The notes beneath the pieces were generated by a model. That model searched no databases. It was given only the letters and a program-made list of their open reading frames with translations, and was not told the DNA's origin. This document shows positions 24,209 through 33,519 of a stretch of 64,000 nt of DNA, in pieces (positions within the stretch are counted from its first letter, which is position 1; every line of letters begins with the position of its first letter). The stretch spans positions 1-64,000 of the forward strand of contig RFNZ01000001.1 of assembly GCA_009926935.1 (NCBI GenBank), in the 5' to 3' direction. Made by a program: the position numbers and the translations under genes. The stretch is from Pseudomonadota bacterium. Lineage in GTDB: Bacteria > Pseudomonadota > Alphaproteobacteria > Micavibrionales > UBA1664.

Positions 24209-25288
24209 TCAGGCACCTTTTGGAACAAGACTGGGCGCAATGACATGCCCCGCAAGCATTTGCGCAGCCTCAGCCGCATCGATATTTTTTGCACCATCGT
24301 CGAAAAAGATTGAGCCCTGCGGCGCGCCTTTACGCATGATCTCAAGAACGGGTTGCTTGCTGGTGCCGTTTCTGAAATGGACTTCGCCATTCGGCTCAAG
24401 ATCCCAGTGTGCAAGCTGGTTCAGTGCCCTGAAGGACGCAAGGCCACCACGGGCCGTCACGATTGATATTTTGTAAGGTTCCGTACCCAGAGGGGCACGA
24501 CGGTTAATGCCTGTCTGCTTTTTGTACAGGTTAAAAAACGGACCCTCAGCCATGGGGGTGTTACGCATCTGCGCTTCGACCTGCACATAGGCATCCAGAC
24601 CGTTGGCGGCAAAAAAATCATCCGATTCAGGCCCTGCCAGAACTTTGTCGTAATCGTACACGAAGCGCAGCTTACCTTTCACTGCTTTGAAAGAGCGTTT
24701 TGCATCCGCTTGCTCTTTTGAGCCGCCTTCATCGGCAACGACCAGATGTGGCCGCGCCCTTGGTTTGGCTGCAACTATATTTCTATTAGCCATAGCACTG
24801 ATGATGTCATCCACCTCAACCTGTTTTTTTCTGTGTCTGACAAGTGCTGCGGCTGTACCAGCCTCATCGACGGCTTTTATATCCGCCTCGTTTGTTGAAA
24901 GAAAAAAATCAACATCATAAGCGCCCATGTACTGGGCAATATCAGCACCATTGGTAAAGAAAAGCCTGTTGGGTATGAGGCCGTGTTTGTAAAAAGAACG
25001 CATTGCCCGAAGTGCCGTTAGAGCACTGTTGCGTGAGCAAATGACAAGCTCATGATGAGGATGCTCAAGGTAACTTTGTACAAACTCAAACCCAGGCCCC
25101 AGCTCCAATGGCTCATCCACACGTTCCATCATGTAGGCCCTGTAGGCGGCCTCACCCTCGGCACGGCCTTTTTCTGCCGTTACCTTGCGAAAAACGGCAT
25201 CAGCCTCCGACATATCGAAGACGATGCTTGTGCCTATGCCCATCACCAATTTGTCATCATGGACTTTTTGCATTTTTGTAGCGGTCAT
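24209..25288 (-). CDS. 5'-nucleotidase (cytosolic NT5C1-like family)
   Basis: A 359-residue protein with the layout of the PF06189-type 5'-nucleotidases, which dephosphorylate nucleoside monophosphates. Seen are VMGIGTSIVFDMSEADAVF, VICSRNSALTALRAMRS, DFFLSTNEADIKAV, LRFVYDYDKVL, VTARGG and IFFDDGAKNI near the C-terminus, matching the HAD-like active-site pattern of that family. The start ATG overlaps the stop of the upstream nuclease gene (ATGA at 25285-25288), so synthesis is coupled. It could recycle mononucleotides released by that nuclease. Confidence 0.8.
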   Translation of the reverse strand: MTATKMQKVHDDKLVMGIGTSIVFDMSEADAVFRKVTAEKGRAEGEAAYRAYMMERVDEPLELGPGFEFVQSYLEHPHHELVICSRNSALTALRAMRSFYKHGLIPNRLFFTNGADIAQYMGAYDVDFFLSTNEADIKAVDEAGTAAALVRHRKKQVEVDDIISAMANRNIVAAKPRARPHLVVADEGGSKEQADAKRSFKAVKGKLRFVYDYDKVLAGPESDDFFAANGLDAYVQVEAQMRNTPMAEGPFFNLYKKQTGINRRAPLGTEPYKISIVTARGGLASFRALNQLAHWDLEPNGEVHFRNGTSKQPVLEIMRKGAPQGSIFFDDGAKNIDAAEAAQMLAGHVIAPSLVPKGA

Positions 25289-28200
25289 TTTACTGCTGCT
25301 CCCAGTTGTTTAAGGCCGCGACGCCAGCCATGTATGTGATCCCGCACGTCGTCGTTGAGTGAATAATTAGCGGTTGCATTCTGTAGATATGCTTCAATTT
25401 TTTTGAGGAGATCGGTTTTTCTGCCTACATATTTTTTATAGCGGGCAGTATCAGTTTTCAGTTTCTCCAACTGCCTTTTCGCGTCCAATGTCATGCGATA
25501 GCCGTGCGCGCGGCGATAGCGCAAAATTGTCTCCTGCTCATCGCGCGAGAGGTCGGCCGGATTGATGTCGTAATGAATATTGACGATGTCAAGATTGCCA
25601 AGGCCAGCCACATCCTTTACCTGACGCACGCGCCTATAGGCTTTGCTGACGCCTTCCATCAACTCAGGCCGCTTGTTGGGCTTGGCTTCGAGCCATGCCA
25701 AAAGCGCCTCACGGTAGGCTTTTAAAAACCTGATGGAGGCACGGTTTGTACGGTGCAACTGGATATTGGCAGCCATATAAAAATTCGCATAGGCATCTGC
25801 CAGCGGTGATGGCCCGCTTGAAAGACGGAGCGGTTTTACAGATGCCTGCAAATCAGGCTCGTATTCCGATGTGCGCTGGGACGCGCCCAGCTTTGCGTAT
25901 GCGTTCTCTATACGCTCTTCCAGTGAGGAGAGGTTATGTGCCGGGTCTTTGTAAAGCGTGTATGACTTAACGACTGCCGCGCGTCTATCCAGCGTCTCTT
26001 TGAGCACGCCCTGATTGGCACCAACACGGAACCCAAGGCGGGCTGGCATGACAATCGGTTGGTCGCGTAGATCGAGCAGCTCGAACACGTCGTTGTTCCT
26101 GTCTGCGACCATGCTCGCTATCTCTTCTGTAGATTTAGAGAGATAGTTTTCGGGATTGTATTTGAGATTGAATACAACGGCACGGCGCCCGCCATCCAGC
26201 ATGCTAACAAAGCAGCCCATCTGCGGTTGAGGCCTTTCGGCATTCGGGCTGACATAAGTGAAAACAGGATGGGGGTTATCAAAACCAAGATTGCCGCCTG
26301 TCATGTCGTTGACCAAATGCCCCGTGCCGTGATCGGCATTGATGATCATCTGGCCTACGATCTCAGGTGCCTGTTTCCTCATTTCCTCAAACAGCGTATG
26401 GCAGCATTTGAGGTCATACATTGCATCCTTATGAGCCTTAGATTCGTCGTACTTGATGCCGTTGGCTGCGCAAAGAGCGCCCAAAGTCAGATTTGGAAAC
26501 GCCGTCTTGTTGCCGCTCTCATCCAAATGATGCGTGAATTTGAATTTTTTGGGCGCATACGCAAGAAGCGCGCGCGCAATAATACGCGTATCCATCGATA
26601 TGACACCGCGGTAATGGTGCGGCCGCCCTCTGTGATGAAGGCTCTCCGCCATTGTGCGGTAGATCATGCGGTCATCAAACCTTTTGTTATGCGCAAGAGC
26701 CAGGACCTTAATTATTTCACGTTTTACCTTGTCGTTTTTCTTTTTTTCGAGATATTTTTCGTAGGCAGCTCTACGCAATTTTTTGAATGCCTTATCGATT
26801 TCTTCCGCAAACCTCACCGGATGCAGACCTTCGGAAAGTGTTTCAGGGCTGGTTGATGTGACCAGCAGTGCCTCTGGCGAAGCCACCACGTAGTCAGGCA
26901 CGCTTTGGCGAATATCGACCGTAAGGTCATCACGCTGCTTGCCTTTCAGACCCCAAGCTGCCAAAGCAAACTGGGTGATACGATGGTCTTCCGCATTTAG
27001 ACCCGTCGTTTCAGTATCGAATGCAGCTATAAGAGATATCTTCTTTTCGCCCAGCACATCACGGCCGGCGTATTTATCAATGCCGAAGGCTATGTTGCGT
27101 GCCAGATATCCGTTGACCCCCACTTTGTTGAACATGCGAGAGAGTGCAAATATCTGCGTTTCTATGTAGTTATGGATGGCAGGTATACCGCAACGATTGC
27201 GTATCACCGTTTCAAATGCCGCAAGGGCACGGCCAAACTCGCCCTGCATCAGAGGCTTTAAAGGCACGACATAGCTGGTGAACATACCTTTGAGATAGAA
27301 TTTTGCGGGATCTTTAATGCGGGAATGTATGCCTATTAGCTCAGCGGGTGAGGATCTAAAAATACTGACAGATTCATCGCGTGAGACGTTTGCCTCCTGT
27401 GTCGCATCGAGTATGTGTGCTGCGATATTTTCATTACCTACAATTTTTGCGCCTGCCTCCAACTGCTCGGGGCCGCCATGGACCAAAAATGCCGCACGCG
27501 GTTTTACAAGCTTTAAAATCTGCCTGATTTCCTGCGGGCCGCAGTGGCCCGAACCTGCCAGCATCAGGCTTTCATCGCGCACGAGCTCGGGCAGAATGAC
27601 CTTGGCACCGTGGAAGTATTGCCCCAAATCAGCAGCTGCATAGCGGCGTTTTGCGTTATCGCCGACCGGGATCGGGCCCTGCAAAAACATTACCACGTCA
27701 TTGGGTGTTATCTGGATGCGGGCGCGGTCACCCGCCTCTTCACCCGGAAGCCAGTCGCGTATGGCGCGGTTAAGGGTCGAAAACATTTCATCTTGAGTGC
27801 CGGTAACGGCAAAGACGACATCGCCGTCTTTTTCACTGGCCATTATGCGGCGTGCTTCCTTATCGCCCTTGAATGCGACAGTAACGCCAAAATTGCGCTC
27901 GGCCCATTTGCAGATGTCGTAAATCTCATTGAGGTCATTTACGGTGTCCTCTAGGGCTTTTCCGTCTATTACAAGGTATTTTCTGCCGCTGTCGCCCATG
28001 GCCGCCAAAAGCGTGAGGATACGGGCCGTATTTGAGCCCAGAATGGGGCAAATGAAACGCTTGCCTTCATGCTCTTTGAAGACTCTCGCTACAGAGGCAC
28101 GGATTTGATCTTCACGCGGTGTGGGTTTGTCGTCGCGGGTTGTGCCTGTGCAGTCGACGCTGACGGTATCCGGCTTTCTGTCCTGCAGCCATGATTTAAA

Positions 28201-30048
28201 ATCAGGCAAGTCGAGCTGTATACTATCATCCAGTTTTGGGTCACCCATGTGTAAATGCGAGCCCGCAGCTGTTTCAACATGATAGCAAAGCCCCGGTGCC
28301 GAGTGCGGCATGGGGCCTACATGAACCTTAAAATGCTCGCCAATCTGCAGGACGGGATAATCCTCGTACTCGGCACGTTTGCTCCCCAGTTTAAAGCCGC
28401 CTGTAGAGCCTGTTTGCAGTTTTCTGAGGCTTTCTGTTTTTTGGACTATAGTTGTGCGGCCAATTCTTGTTTTTAGTTTTTTCTCCGGGTCCGCTACGTC
28501 AACGATATGGCATTTTTCAAGAATGGCATCGCGGACCTTGTGATCGACATCCAGTTCTTCCATTTCTCGCTTTATCTGCCGATACGACATGGCATCCATG
28601 ACCAGTGCCGGAATCTCGTAACCAGCCTTTACCAGGTAGGCCAATTGGCCCACGTGATCCTTATGGCGGTGCGTAAACAGGATTGCCTCTACGTCCTGCT
28701 CCGGGACGTGCGCGGGGTTATCTTTATGCCTTAGAAAGCGCCCGGCATTGAAAAACGTGACGTCAAACTCGTCATGGAACAGAACCCCTAGGTCGATAAG
28801 CAGTGCTTTTGCGCGTGTCTTGCCAGGGGGGTAATAGCTTAAAATGTATGCATTCGCGCCGATATGTCTGTCGGCGGCAGAGAAAATCTGCCGCGCGTTG
28901 TTTCCGCCCAGCGGCCTGAATGTAAAACGCCCTAACTTTTTAGGCGCAGGGTCCGCCGGGGCCAGAACACTGAACAGCCCCGTGCTTAAAAAGATGTCCG
29001 TAGGCAATAAAAAACGCCGATCTTGCGGACGGCGCTTTAAATCATCTTCCAGAGTGGCCTGCCCGGCCCTAATGCTTCGATTGAGCATCCGCACCGATTT
29101 GAGCGCGACATTTGCCGATTTTGTATCCTTAAGATCAATGTGTCTGAGCGTGCCTGAAGCTGCGCCCTGCCCCATGTCAAAAAAGTTCAATTTCGTGATT
29201 TTGACGGCTGGCCCCTCAATTGCCTCCGTTTTGCTTTTTCTTTTTGTGCGCGGTTTTTCAATTGTGTGCCTGTACTCCATTTCATAAACGGGCCAGACGG
29301 TCTTTTTTGGACCCTCGACTGCCGTCAATGTAACGCTTTGTTTGAAAGTTCCGGCTTTTTCGGTTTCAAGGTTGTTATGGGTCAGGATGTAAATAACGTT
29401 TGAAGTATCGTCTCTTACGGTCAGTGAATGAGACTGCCTTCCTGTACCCGGGCCCAGGCCAAGTACAGGTGAAAAAAATGGGGCGGGATAAACCAGCCCC
29501 TCTGATTCTTCATCGTTTTCCTTGATCGGCGTGTAGGTCTGAATCTCGCCGTTCGTGTAAAGACCGGGCAGCGGCGTTACGCCCACGGTCTTGACCGCGA
29601 TCCCGGCTTTTTGCGCGAGACCCACGGGGTTTACCCATTCACCTCTTCCGGCAATGGCTTCCTGTAGTCTGCATAAAAAATCAGCCACTCTATGAGTGGC
29701 TGCATAATCTTCTACAGGAATATTGTTTTGCGCGCCGGCAATTTCAGGCGCGAGCCAGAGAGACTTTAGACGGAGCAATTCAGGCCCCTCCGGCCAGGCT
29801 TCCAGCCGGGCTATATCGCGCACATGGTTACGTTTTCCGTTGGTATGGAAAAGATATTTAACCGAGAGGCTGATGCCACCTTTGTCTGACTTCTCCCAGA
29901 TCAGTGTGAGGCACCTGACGGCGCCGCCGTCGAAATCCGTCAAAACAGCCGAGTGCTGAACGGAATTGGTTTCCTGAAGTTTAGAAAAAACATCCCCAAG
30001 ACCAAATAAGGCCGAGAAGAGGTCTTTTGGGTACAGCGTAGAGTCCAA
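25285..30048 (-). CDS. Giant dual nuclease: RNase J-like MBL/beta-CASP domain fused to exonuclease I-like DEDDh domain
   Basis: A 1587-residue protein with three parts. Residues 1-380 are unrecognised. Residues about 385-900 are an RNase J-type metallo-beta-lactamase/beta-CASP nuclease: THRHKDHVG (about 458), MPHSAPG, GDPKLDD, TGTQDEMFSTLNRA (about 748), LQGPIPVGDN, GSGHCGPQEIRQIL (about 833) and FLVHGG. Residues about 1008-1225 are a DEDDh exonuclease: AAFDTETTGLN, AHNKRFDD and HKDAMYD. The remaining C-terminus resembles the exonuclease I accessory region (HPVFTYV, KYNPENYLSKS, ILRYRRAHGY). The start is a TTG with AGGGAA six bases upstream. RNase J degrades RNA and ExoI single-stranded DNA; I know of no standard protein that fuses both. 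It is first gene of a coupled three-gene operon. Confidence 0.85.
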   Translation of the reverse strand: MDSTLYPKDLFSALFGLGDVFSKLQETNSVQHSAVLTDFDGGAVRCLTLIWEKSDKGGISLSVKYLFHTNGKRNHVRDIARLEAWPEGPELLRLKSLWLAPEIAGAQNNIPVEDYAATHRVADFLCRLQEAIAGRGEWVNPVGLAQKAGIAVKTVGVTPLPGLYTNGEIQTYTPIKENDEESEGLVYPAPFFSPVLGLGPGTGRQSHSLTVRDDTSNVIYILTHNNLETEKAGTFKQSVTLTAVEGPKKTVWPVYEMEYRHTIEKPRTKRKSKTEAIEGPAVKITKLNFFDMGQGAASGTLRHIDLKDTKSANVALKSVRMLNRSIRAGQATLEDDLKRRPQDRRFLLPTDIFLSTGLFSVLAPADPAPKKLGRFTFRPLGGNNARQIFSAADRHIGANAYILSYYPPGKTRAKALLIDLGVLFHDEFDVTFFNAGRFLRHKDNPAHVPEQDVEAILFTHRHKDHVGQLAYLVKAGYEIPALVMDAMSYRQIKREMEELDVDHKVRDAILEKCHIVDVADPEKKLKTRIGRTTIVQKTESLRKLQTGSTGGFKLGSKRAEYEDYPVLQIGEHFKVHVGPMPHSAPGLCYHVETAAGSHLHMGDPKLDDSIQLDLPDFKSWLQDRKPDTVSVDCTGTTRDDKPTPREDQIRASVARVFKEHEGKRFICPILGSNTARILTLLAAMGDSGRKYLVIDGKALEDTVNDLNEIYDICKWAERNFGVTVAFKGDKEARRIMASEKDGDVVFAVTGTQDEMFSTLNRAIRDWLPGEEAGDRARIQITPNDVVMFLQGPIPVGDNAKRRYAAADLGQYFHGAKVILPELVRDESLMLAGSGHCGPQEIRQILKLVKPRAAFLVHGGPEQLEAGAKIVGNENIAAHILDATQEANVSRDESVSIFRSSPAELIGIHSRIKDPAKFYLKGMFTSYVVPLKPLMQGEFGRALAAFETVIRNRCGIPAIHNYIETQIFALSRMFNKVGVNGYLARNIAFGIDKYAGRDVLGEKKISLIAAFDTETTGLNAEDHRITQFALAAWGLKGKQRDDLTVDIRQSVPDYVVASPEALLVTSTSPETLSEGLHPVRFAEEIDKAFKKLRRAAYEKYLEKKKNDKVKREIIKVLALAHNKRFDDRMIYRTMAESLHHRGRPHHYRGVISMDTRIIARALLAYAPKKFKFTHHLDESGNKTAFPNLTLGALCAANGIKYDESKAHKDAMYDLKCCHTLFEEMRKQAPEIVGQMIINADHGTGHLVNDMTGGNLGFDNPHPVFTYVSPNAERPQPQMGCFVSMLDGGRRAVVFNLKYNPENYLSKSTEEIASMVADRNNDVFELLDLRDQPIVMPARLGFRVGANQGVLKETLDRRAAVVKSYTLYKDPAHNLSSLEERIENAYAKLGASQRTSEYEPDLQASVKPLRLSSGPSPLADAYANFYMAANIQLHRTNRASIRFLKAYREALLAWLEAKPNKRPELMEGVSKAYRRVRQVKDVAGLGNLDIVNIHYDINPADLSRDEQETILRYRRAHGYRMTLDAKRQLEKLKTDTARYKKYVGRKTDLLKKIEAYLQNATANYSLNDDVRDHIHGWRRGLKQLGAAVK

Positions 30049-30164
30049 GTCAGTTCCCTGTTGAGAAACTATTCTTATAATTTTGTTATCTAACTACTGC
30101 ACCGCACAAAGAGAGTCAACAGGCTAAATATTCGTGCACGTTCATTGAGAGATTTTTCAAATGG

Positions 30165-30818
30165 TCAGCTCTCATGACTGTCAGACCTGCGCTTTGCAGC
30201 TACCAGATCGTACCCTTTTTTCTCATGATGGTATCCGTTGGCCGTCAGGAGGTTGCGCACGGCGTCCTGCTCCTCAGGCAAAAGATTGACGTATTCAATG
30301 TTAATGACAAAAGGGCTGAATTTACTGAAATCCAGCTGTTTTAGAATTTGATAGTCGTGCCCCTCGGCATCGATCTGAAGGACGTCGATTTTGCTGACCC
30401 CGTATTGATCCAAAAGGTCCGGCAGGGTAAGACAAGGCAGCATTTGCCTGCGGACATGCGGTTTTACATCCGCCCAGCCAAGCGCCGTTCTGTCAGGGTA
30501 TAGCGATGACGCGCCCCGGCCCCAAGGCGGTACAAGTCCTGCCTCCATCGCTGCGGGGTCGACGCTGTAAAACGGTACCTGCCCCGAGTGGCCTGCCACG
30601 ACAACATTGGCCAGCCTCACATTTGGCCGGGCTGCGTAGGTTTTTTGCAGTTGAGTGAAATATTCAGGCACCGGTTCTACCAGCAATGCCCGCCAGTCGA
30701 GGCGGGTCAGATAGCGGTGCATGTGGTCGGTTGTCGTACCGTCCATCGCGCCTATTTGCAGGCAAAATGTATCCTCACCCGAAAGCTCACGCGTTTTTAG
30801 AAAATGCGTGACGTGCAT
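30165..30818 (-). CDS. FkbM family SAM-dependent methyltransferase
   Basis: A 217-residue class I methyltransferase. The FkbM pattern is seen in CLQIGAMDGTTTDHMHRYL, LLVEPVPEYFTQLQKTYA and LPDLLDQYGVSKIDVLQIDAEGHDYQIL. Substrates of this family are often sugars or small metabolites; none can be named here. The start overlaps the greB stop (TGATG; a GTG three bases earlier is an alternative), so it is translationally coupled to greB. Confidence 0.85.
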   Translation of the reverse strand: MHVTHFLKTRELSGEDTFCLQIGAMDGTTTDHMHRYLTRLDWRALLVEPVPEYFTQLQKTYAARPNVRLANVVVAGHSGQVPFYSVDPAAMEAGLVPPWGRGASSLYPDRTALGWADVKPHVRRQMLPCLTLPDLLDQYGVSKIDVLQIDAEGHDYQILKQLDFSKFSPFVINIEYVNLLPEEQDAVRNLLTANGYHHEKKGYDLVAAKRRSDSHES

Positions 30819-31384
30819 CACGCCCCCAGAATGTATTCGATTTTGATGATCTCGATGCTTTCCGTACCTGCCGGCGTTCGTATTTCCACGATATCGCCCA
30901 CGCGCTTCTTAGAGATGGCGCGTGCGACAGGTGAGAGCCAATTGATTTTGCCTTGGGCCATGTCCGCTTCGTCCACGGCCACGAGCTTCACTTTAACTTC
31001 CGTATCATCTTCTCGTATGTAAGTGACTGTTGCGCCGAAAAAAATCTGCTCCAGACCTTGTTGTTTTTTGGGGTCGACCACCTCGACCTTATCCAAGCGT
31101 TTTGTAAGGTAACGAATACGGCGGTCAATTTCACGCAGCCGCTTTTTGTTATACAGATAGTCACCATTTTCAGAGCGATCACCGTTGCCGGCGGCCCATG
31201 AAACAATCTCGGTAATGCGCGGGCGCTCATCTTTTAAAAGCCAGCGCAGTTCTTCCTTCAAGGCTGCGTGGCCTTCGGGTGTCATGCAGTTTTTAACATC
31301 AGCTGGCAGCACCTCCGGCAGATCCTCTAGATCATCCGCATCATCTACAGCCGCGTTGTCTTCGTTGGTGAAGGCTTTGCTCAT
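30818..31384 (-). CDS. greB: Transcription elongation factor GreB
   Basis: Stimulates cleavage of backtracked RNA by RNA polymerase. The N-terminal coiled-coil (about 35-105) includes LKEELRWLLKDERPRITEIVSWAAGNGDRSENGDYLYNKKRLREIDRR, and the FKBP-like C-terminal domain has FFGATVTYIREDD and INWLSPVARAISKKRVGD. The 188-residue protein has about 30 extra, acidic N-terminal residues (VDDADDLEDLPEVLPADV). The ATG at 31384 is chosen; an upstream ATG would add 86 unrelated residues. It is followed by the FkbM gene with overlap. Confidence 0.92.
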   Translation of the reverse strand: MSKAFTNEDNAAVDDADDLEDLPEVLPADVKNCMTPEGHAALKEELRWLLKDERPRITEIVSWAAGNGDRSENGDYLYNKKRLREIDRRIRYLTKRLDKVEVVDPKKQQGLEQIFFGATVTYIREDDTEVKVKLVAVDEADMAQGKINWLSPVARAISKKRVGDIVEIRTPAGTESIEIIKIEYILGA

Positions 31385-31432
31385 GGGCACAAAGTATTGG
31401 CGGGCCTGATGGCCTCGTGCAAGGATATTTAA

Positions 31433-32143
31433 ATGACATCGCTTGCAGAGAGGTATTTTGAAGGTTGGGCCCATCGCTATGACGCGGATATGGCTGATTT
31501 CCGTTATGCAGAACCTGCCATAATTTTTGAGGCGGCTTTGCCTTACATCGGTAGCTTTAGTGCCCCTCTCAAAATTCTTGATATAGGTATTGGCACCGGT
31601 CTTGCCTCTCTGCCTTTCAGGCAGCGTTTTCCTGATGCCCATATTACAGGTGTTGATGCATCAGGCGCGATGCTGGAGATTTGCCGCGCCAAGGGGGTGG
31701 CCGATGCGCTTGTGCGCGTTGATGTGGCACAGGCCCCTTTGCCTTTTGAAAGCGGATTGTTTGACGTTGTGCTTTCTGCTGGCGTCATCGAATACCTCGG
31801 GGCTCCTGATGCTCTTATCAAGGATATCTCGCGCGTTTTGAAGCCTTCAGGGGTTGCCGCCCTCAGTTTTGAGCCCCAATCCATGCGGTCTGCCTATAAA
31901 AGCCGGATTATGAGCGGGGTCATCAAAGAAACCGGGTACCAGACCGTCGTTCGCTGTTTTATAAGGCGGGGCCTTTGGGGGGCAGGCTACCTTAGATACC
32001 TGTATGCCCCAGAGGCTATCGAGAGTTTTTTATCCCAGAATAGGTTTTCTATCCTAAATCGTGTTACTTACGATGCCTATTGCTGGCCACGCCATCCGAT
32101 CCCCATCCAACATTGCGTTTCTATTTCCAGAATTTTATTCTAA
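31433..32143 (+). CDS. Class I SAM-dependent methyltransferase
   Basis: A 236-residue methyltransferase with KILDIGIGTGLASLPF (motif I), ITGVDASGAMLEICR, FDVVLSAGVIEYLG and RVLKPSGVAALSFEPQ, a UbiE/COQ5-like pattern. The substrate is unknown. It is divergent from greB with 48 bases between start codons and lies directly before the alginate operon, but it has no obvious link to it. Downstream (32144-32293) is an AT-rich intergenic region with the putative alg44 promoter. Confidence 0.8.
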   Translation: MTSLAERYFEGWAHRYDADMADFRYAEPAIIFEAALPYIGSFSAPLKILDIGIGTGLASLPFRQRFPDAHITGVDASGAMLEICRAKGVADALVRVDVAQAPLPFESGLFDVVLSAGVIEYLGAPDALIKDISRVLKPSGVAALSFEPQSMRSAYKSRIMSGVIKETGYQTVVRCFIRRGLWGAGYLRYLYAPEAIESFLSQNRFSILNRVTYDAYCWPRHPIPIQHCVSISRILF

Positions 32144-32243
32144 CTCCTTCATATTAGAAGGTTTTTAGTATTTTAATAATTTTTTGGCTCCCAGCATCTT
32201 TTTGCCATTTTCTAATATTAGCTTCATTTCCAAGCTTAATTTC

Positions 32244-32272
32244 TTGCATTTTTTGTAATTTAGCCGTTAAAT
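32244..32272 (+). promoter_or_regulatory. Putative promoter of the alg44-algA-algK-algE-algL operon
   Basis: TTGCAT (32244-32249), 17 bases, TTAAAT (32267-32272), about 34 bases before the chosen alg44 ATG. It is a reasonable sigma70-type promoter. I see no AlgU/RpoE-like GAACTT...TCTGA box, which controls algD in Pseudomonas. Confidence 0.4.
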
Positions 32273-32305
32273 GCTGCATCACGAAATCTAATTATGGAAT
32301 TAAAC

Positions 32306-33493
32306 ATGTCAGCTCAAGCCGCACCACAGATTGTTCATGAATCCGAGACACAACGCCAACACGTGCGTGTGCAGATCCCCGCTCGAGCTGAAATCGCCAG
32401 CCGCACTTATATGGTCAAAGACCTTTCGGTGAGCGGGGCCTCAATCGAGGGTGTTGATACACCTTATATTGACGGCGCCCAGTTCAACCTCACACTGACT
32501 GTTCCTTTTGAGTCTTTCTCGCTCAACGTATCGCTGAAGGCTTTTGTTACCCATTACGACGCCCCTTCCCGCCTACTCGGTTGCCAGTTTACGGACCTGA
32601 CACGCGAGCAGCTCTCGATCCTGAACTCCATCATTCAGTCTTACATGTCGGGTGTCATTATCAAGGAAGGCGACCTTCTGAACGTTGTCGCCCGCGACAA
32701 TTTTGTCAAAATCCGCAAAGAACTCTCAAAAGAAGAAGCCCGCGACATCAAGTCGGTTGCCAAGCGCGCACTGCCCTTCCTGTTCATGGGTCTGGCTGCG
32801 ATCCTTGGCGGTTTCTTTGTCATGGGTAATGTTTACGAAAAAATGCTGGTTCTGAAGTCCTATCAGGCCAGCGTACAGTCGGAATCGATTGTACTTCGCT
32901 CGAGCGCACCGGGTATCTTTAAATCGGCGATTGCCGAAGGTACTGAAAAAGTTACCAAGGGCCAGGTCCTTGGCACGATTGAAGTCTCAAGCTTTGCTGC
33001 CGCCGCAAGCATGCCTGCGCCGGTTGCCGCCGCTCCCGTTGTGGCCCCAGTTGTTGTGGCTCCTCCGGTTGAAACCCCTTCAACTCCTGAAGCTACGGAA
33101 GAAAGTGTTGTTGAGGACATCGAACCGCAAGCTGGCGAGAGCGCTGCGAATGTAATTTCTATTGTTAGCCCCTGCGATTGCTACTTTGTGCGCCAGTACG
33201 TAGCTGATGGCCTGTTCCGTGATGTTGGCGAGGCACTCTTCAAGCTTCTGCCCGCTGATACGAAACCCGTCATTGAGGCTGTGGTGAACGCCGAAGATAT
33301 CGTGCGTGTGGGGATGCGCGATAAAGCAAACGTTCGTATTTCGGGCGAAGAGGCTATTGTTGTTGGCGTGGTGCAAAAGATTGAGACTGCCGACGATAAA
33401 GCTGCACAAAGCATTGTTACGATACGTCCAGAAAAACCAATTTCTTACAAGCTGGTTGACCGCCCTGCTTATGTTGAGTTTTTCGTGCACTAA
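32306..33493 (+). CDS. alg44: Alginate polymerase co-subunit Alg44 (PilZ, c-di-GMP receptor)
   Basis: Together with the glycosyltransferase Alg8 it polymerises mannuronate across the inner membrane. The cytoplasmic PilZ domain (about 15-120) has both c-di-GMP motifs, RQHVR (RxxxR) and DLSVSG (D/NxSxxG). One transmembrane helix follows (about 155-178), then a periplasmic membrane-fusion-like part interrupted by an Ala/Pro/Val-rich linker (about 225-270). The 395 residues match the Pseudomonas protein's length, and the N-terminus IVHESETQRQHVRV resembles it. The ATG at 32306 is preferred on that basis; one at 32294 adds four residues. First gene of a five-gene operon. Confidence 0.92.
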   Translation: MSAQAAPQIVHESETQRQHVRVQIPARAEIASRTYMVKDLSVSGASIEGVDTPYIDGAQFNLTLTVPFESFSLNVSLKAFVTHYDAPSRLLGCQFTDLTREQLSILNSIIQSYMSGVIIKEGDLLNVVARDNFVKIRKELSKEEARDIKSVAKRALPFLFMGLAAILGGFFVMGNVYEKMLVLKSYQASVQSESIVLRSSAPGIFKSAIAEGTEKVTKGQVLGTIEVSSFAAAASMPAPVAAAPVVAPVVVAPPVETPSTPEATEESVVEDIEPQAGESAANVISIVSPCDCYFVRQYVADGLFRDVGEALFKLLPADTKPVIEAVVNAEDIVRVGMRDKANVRISGEEAIVVGVVQKIETADDKAAQSIVTIRPEKPISYKLVDRPAYVEFFVH

Positions 33494-33519
33494 TTAGTAA
33501 AAAGTTGGGGGGAATAAAA

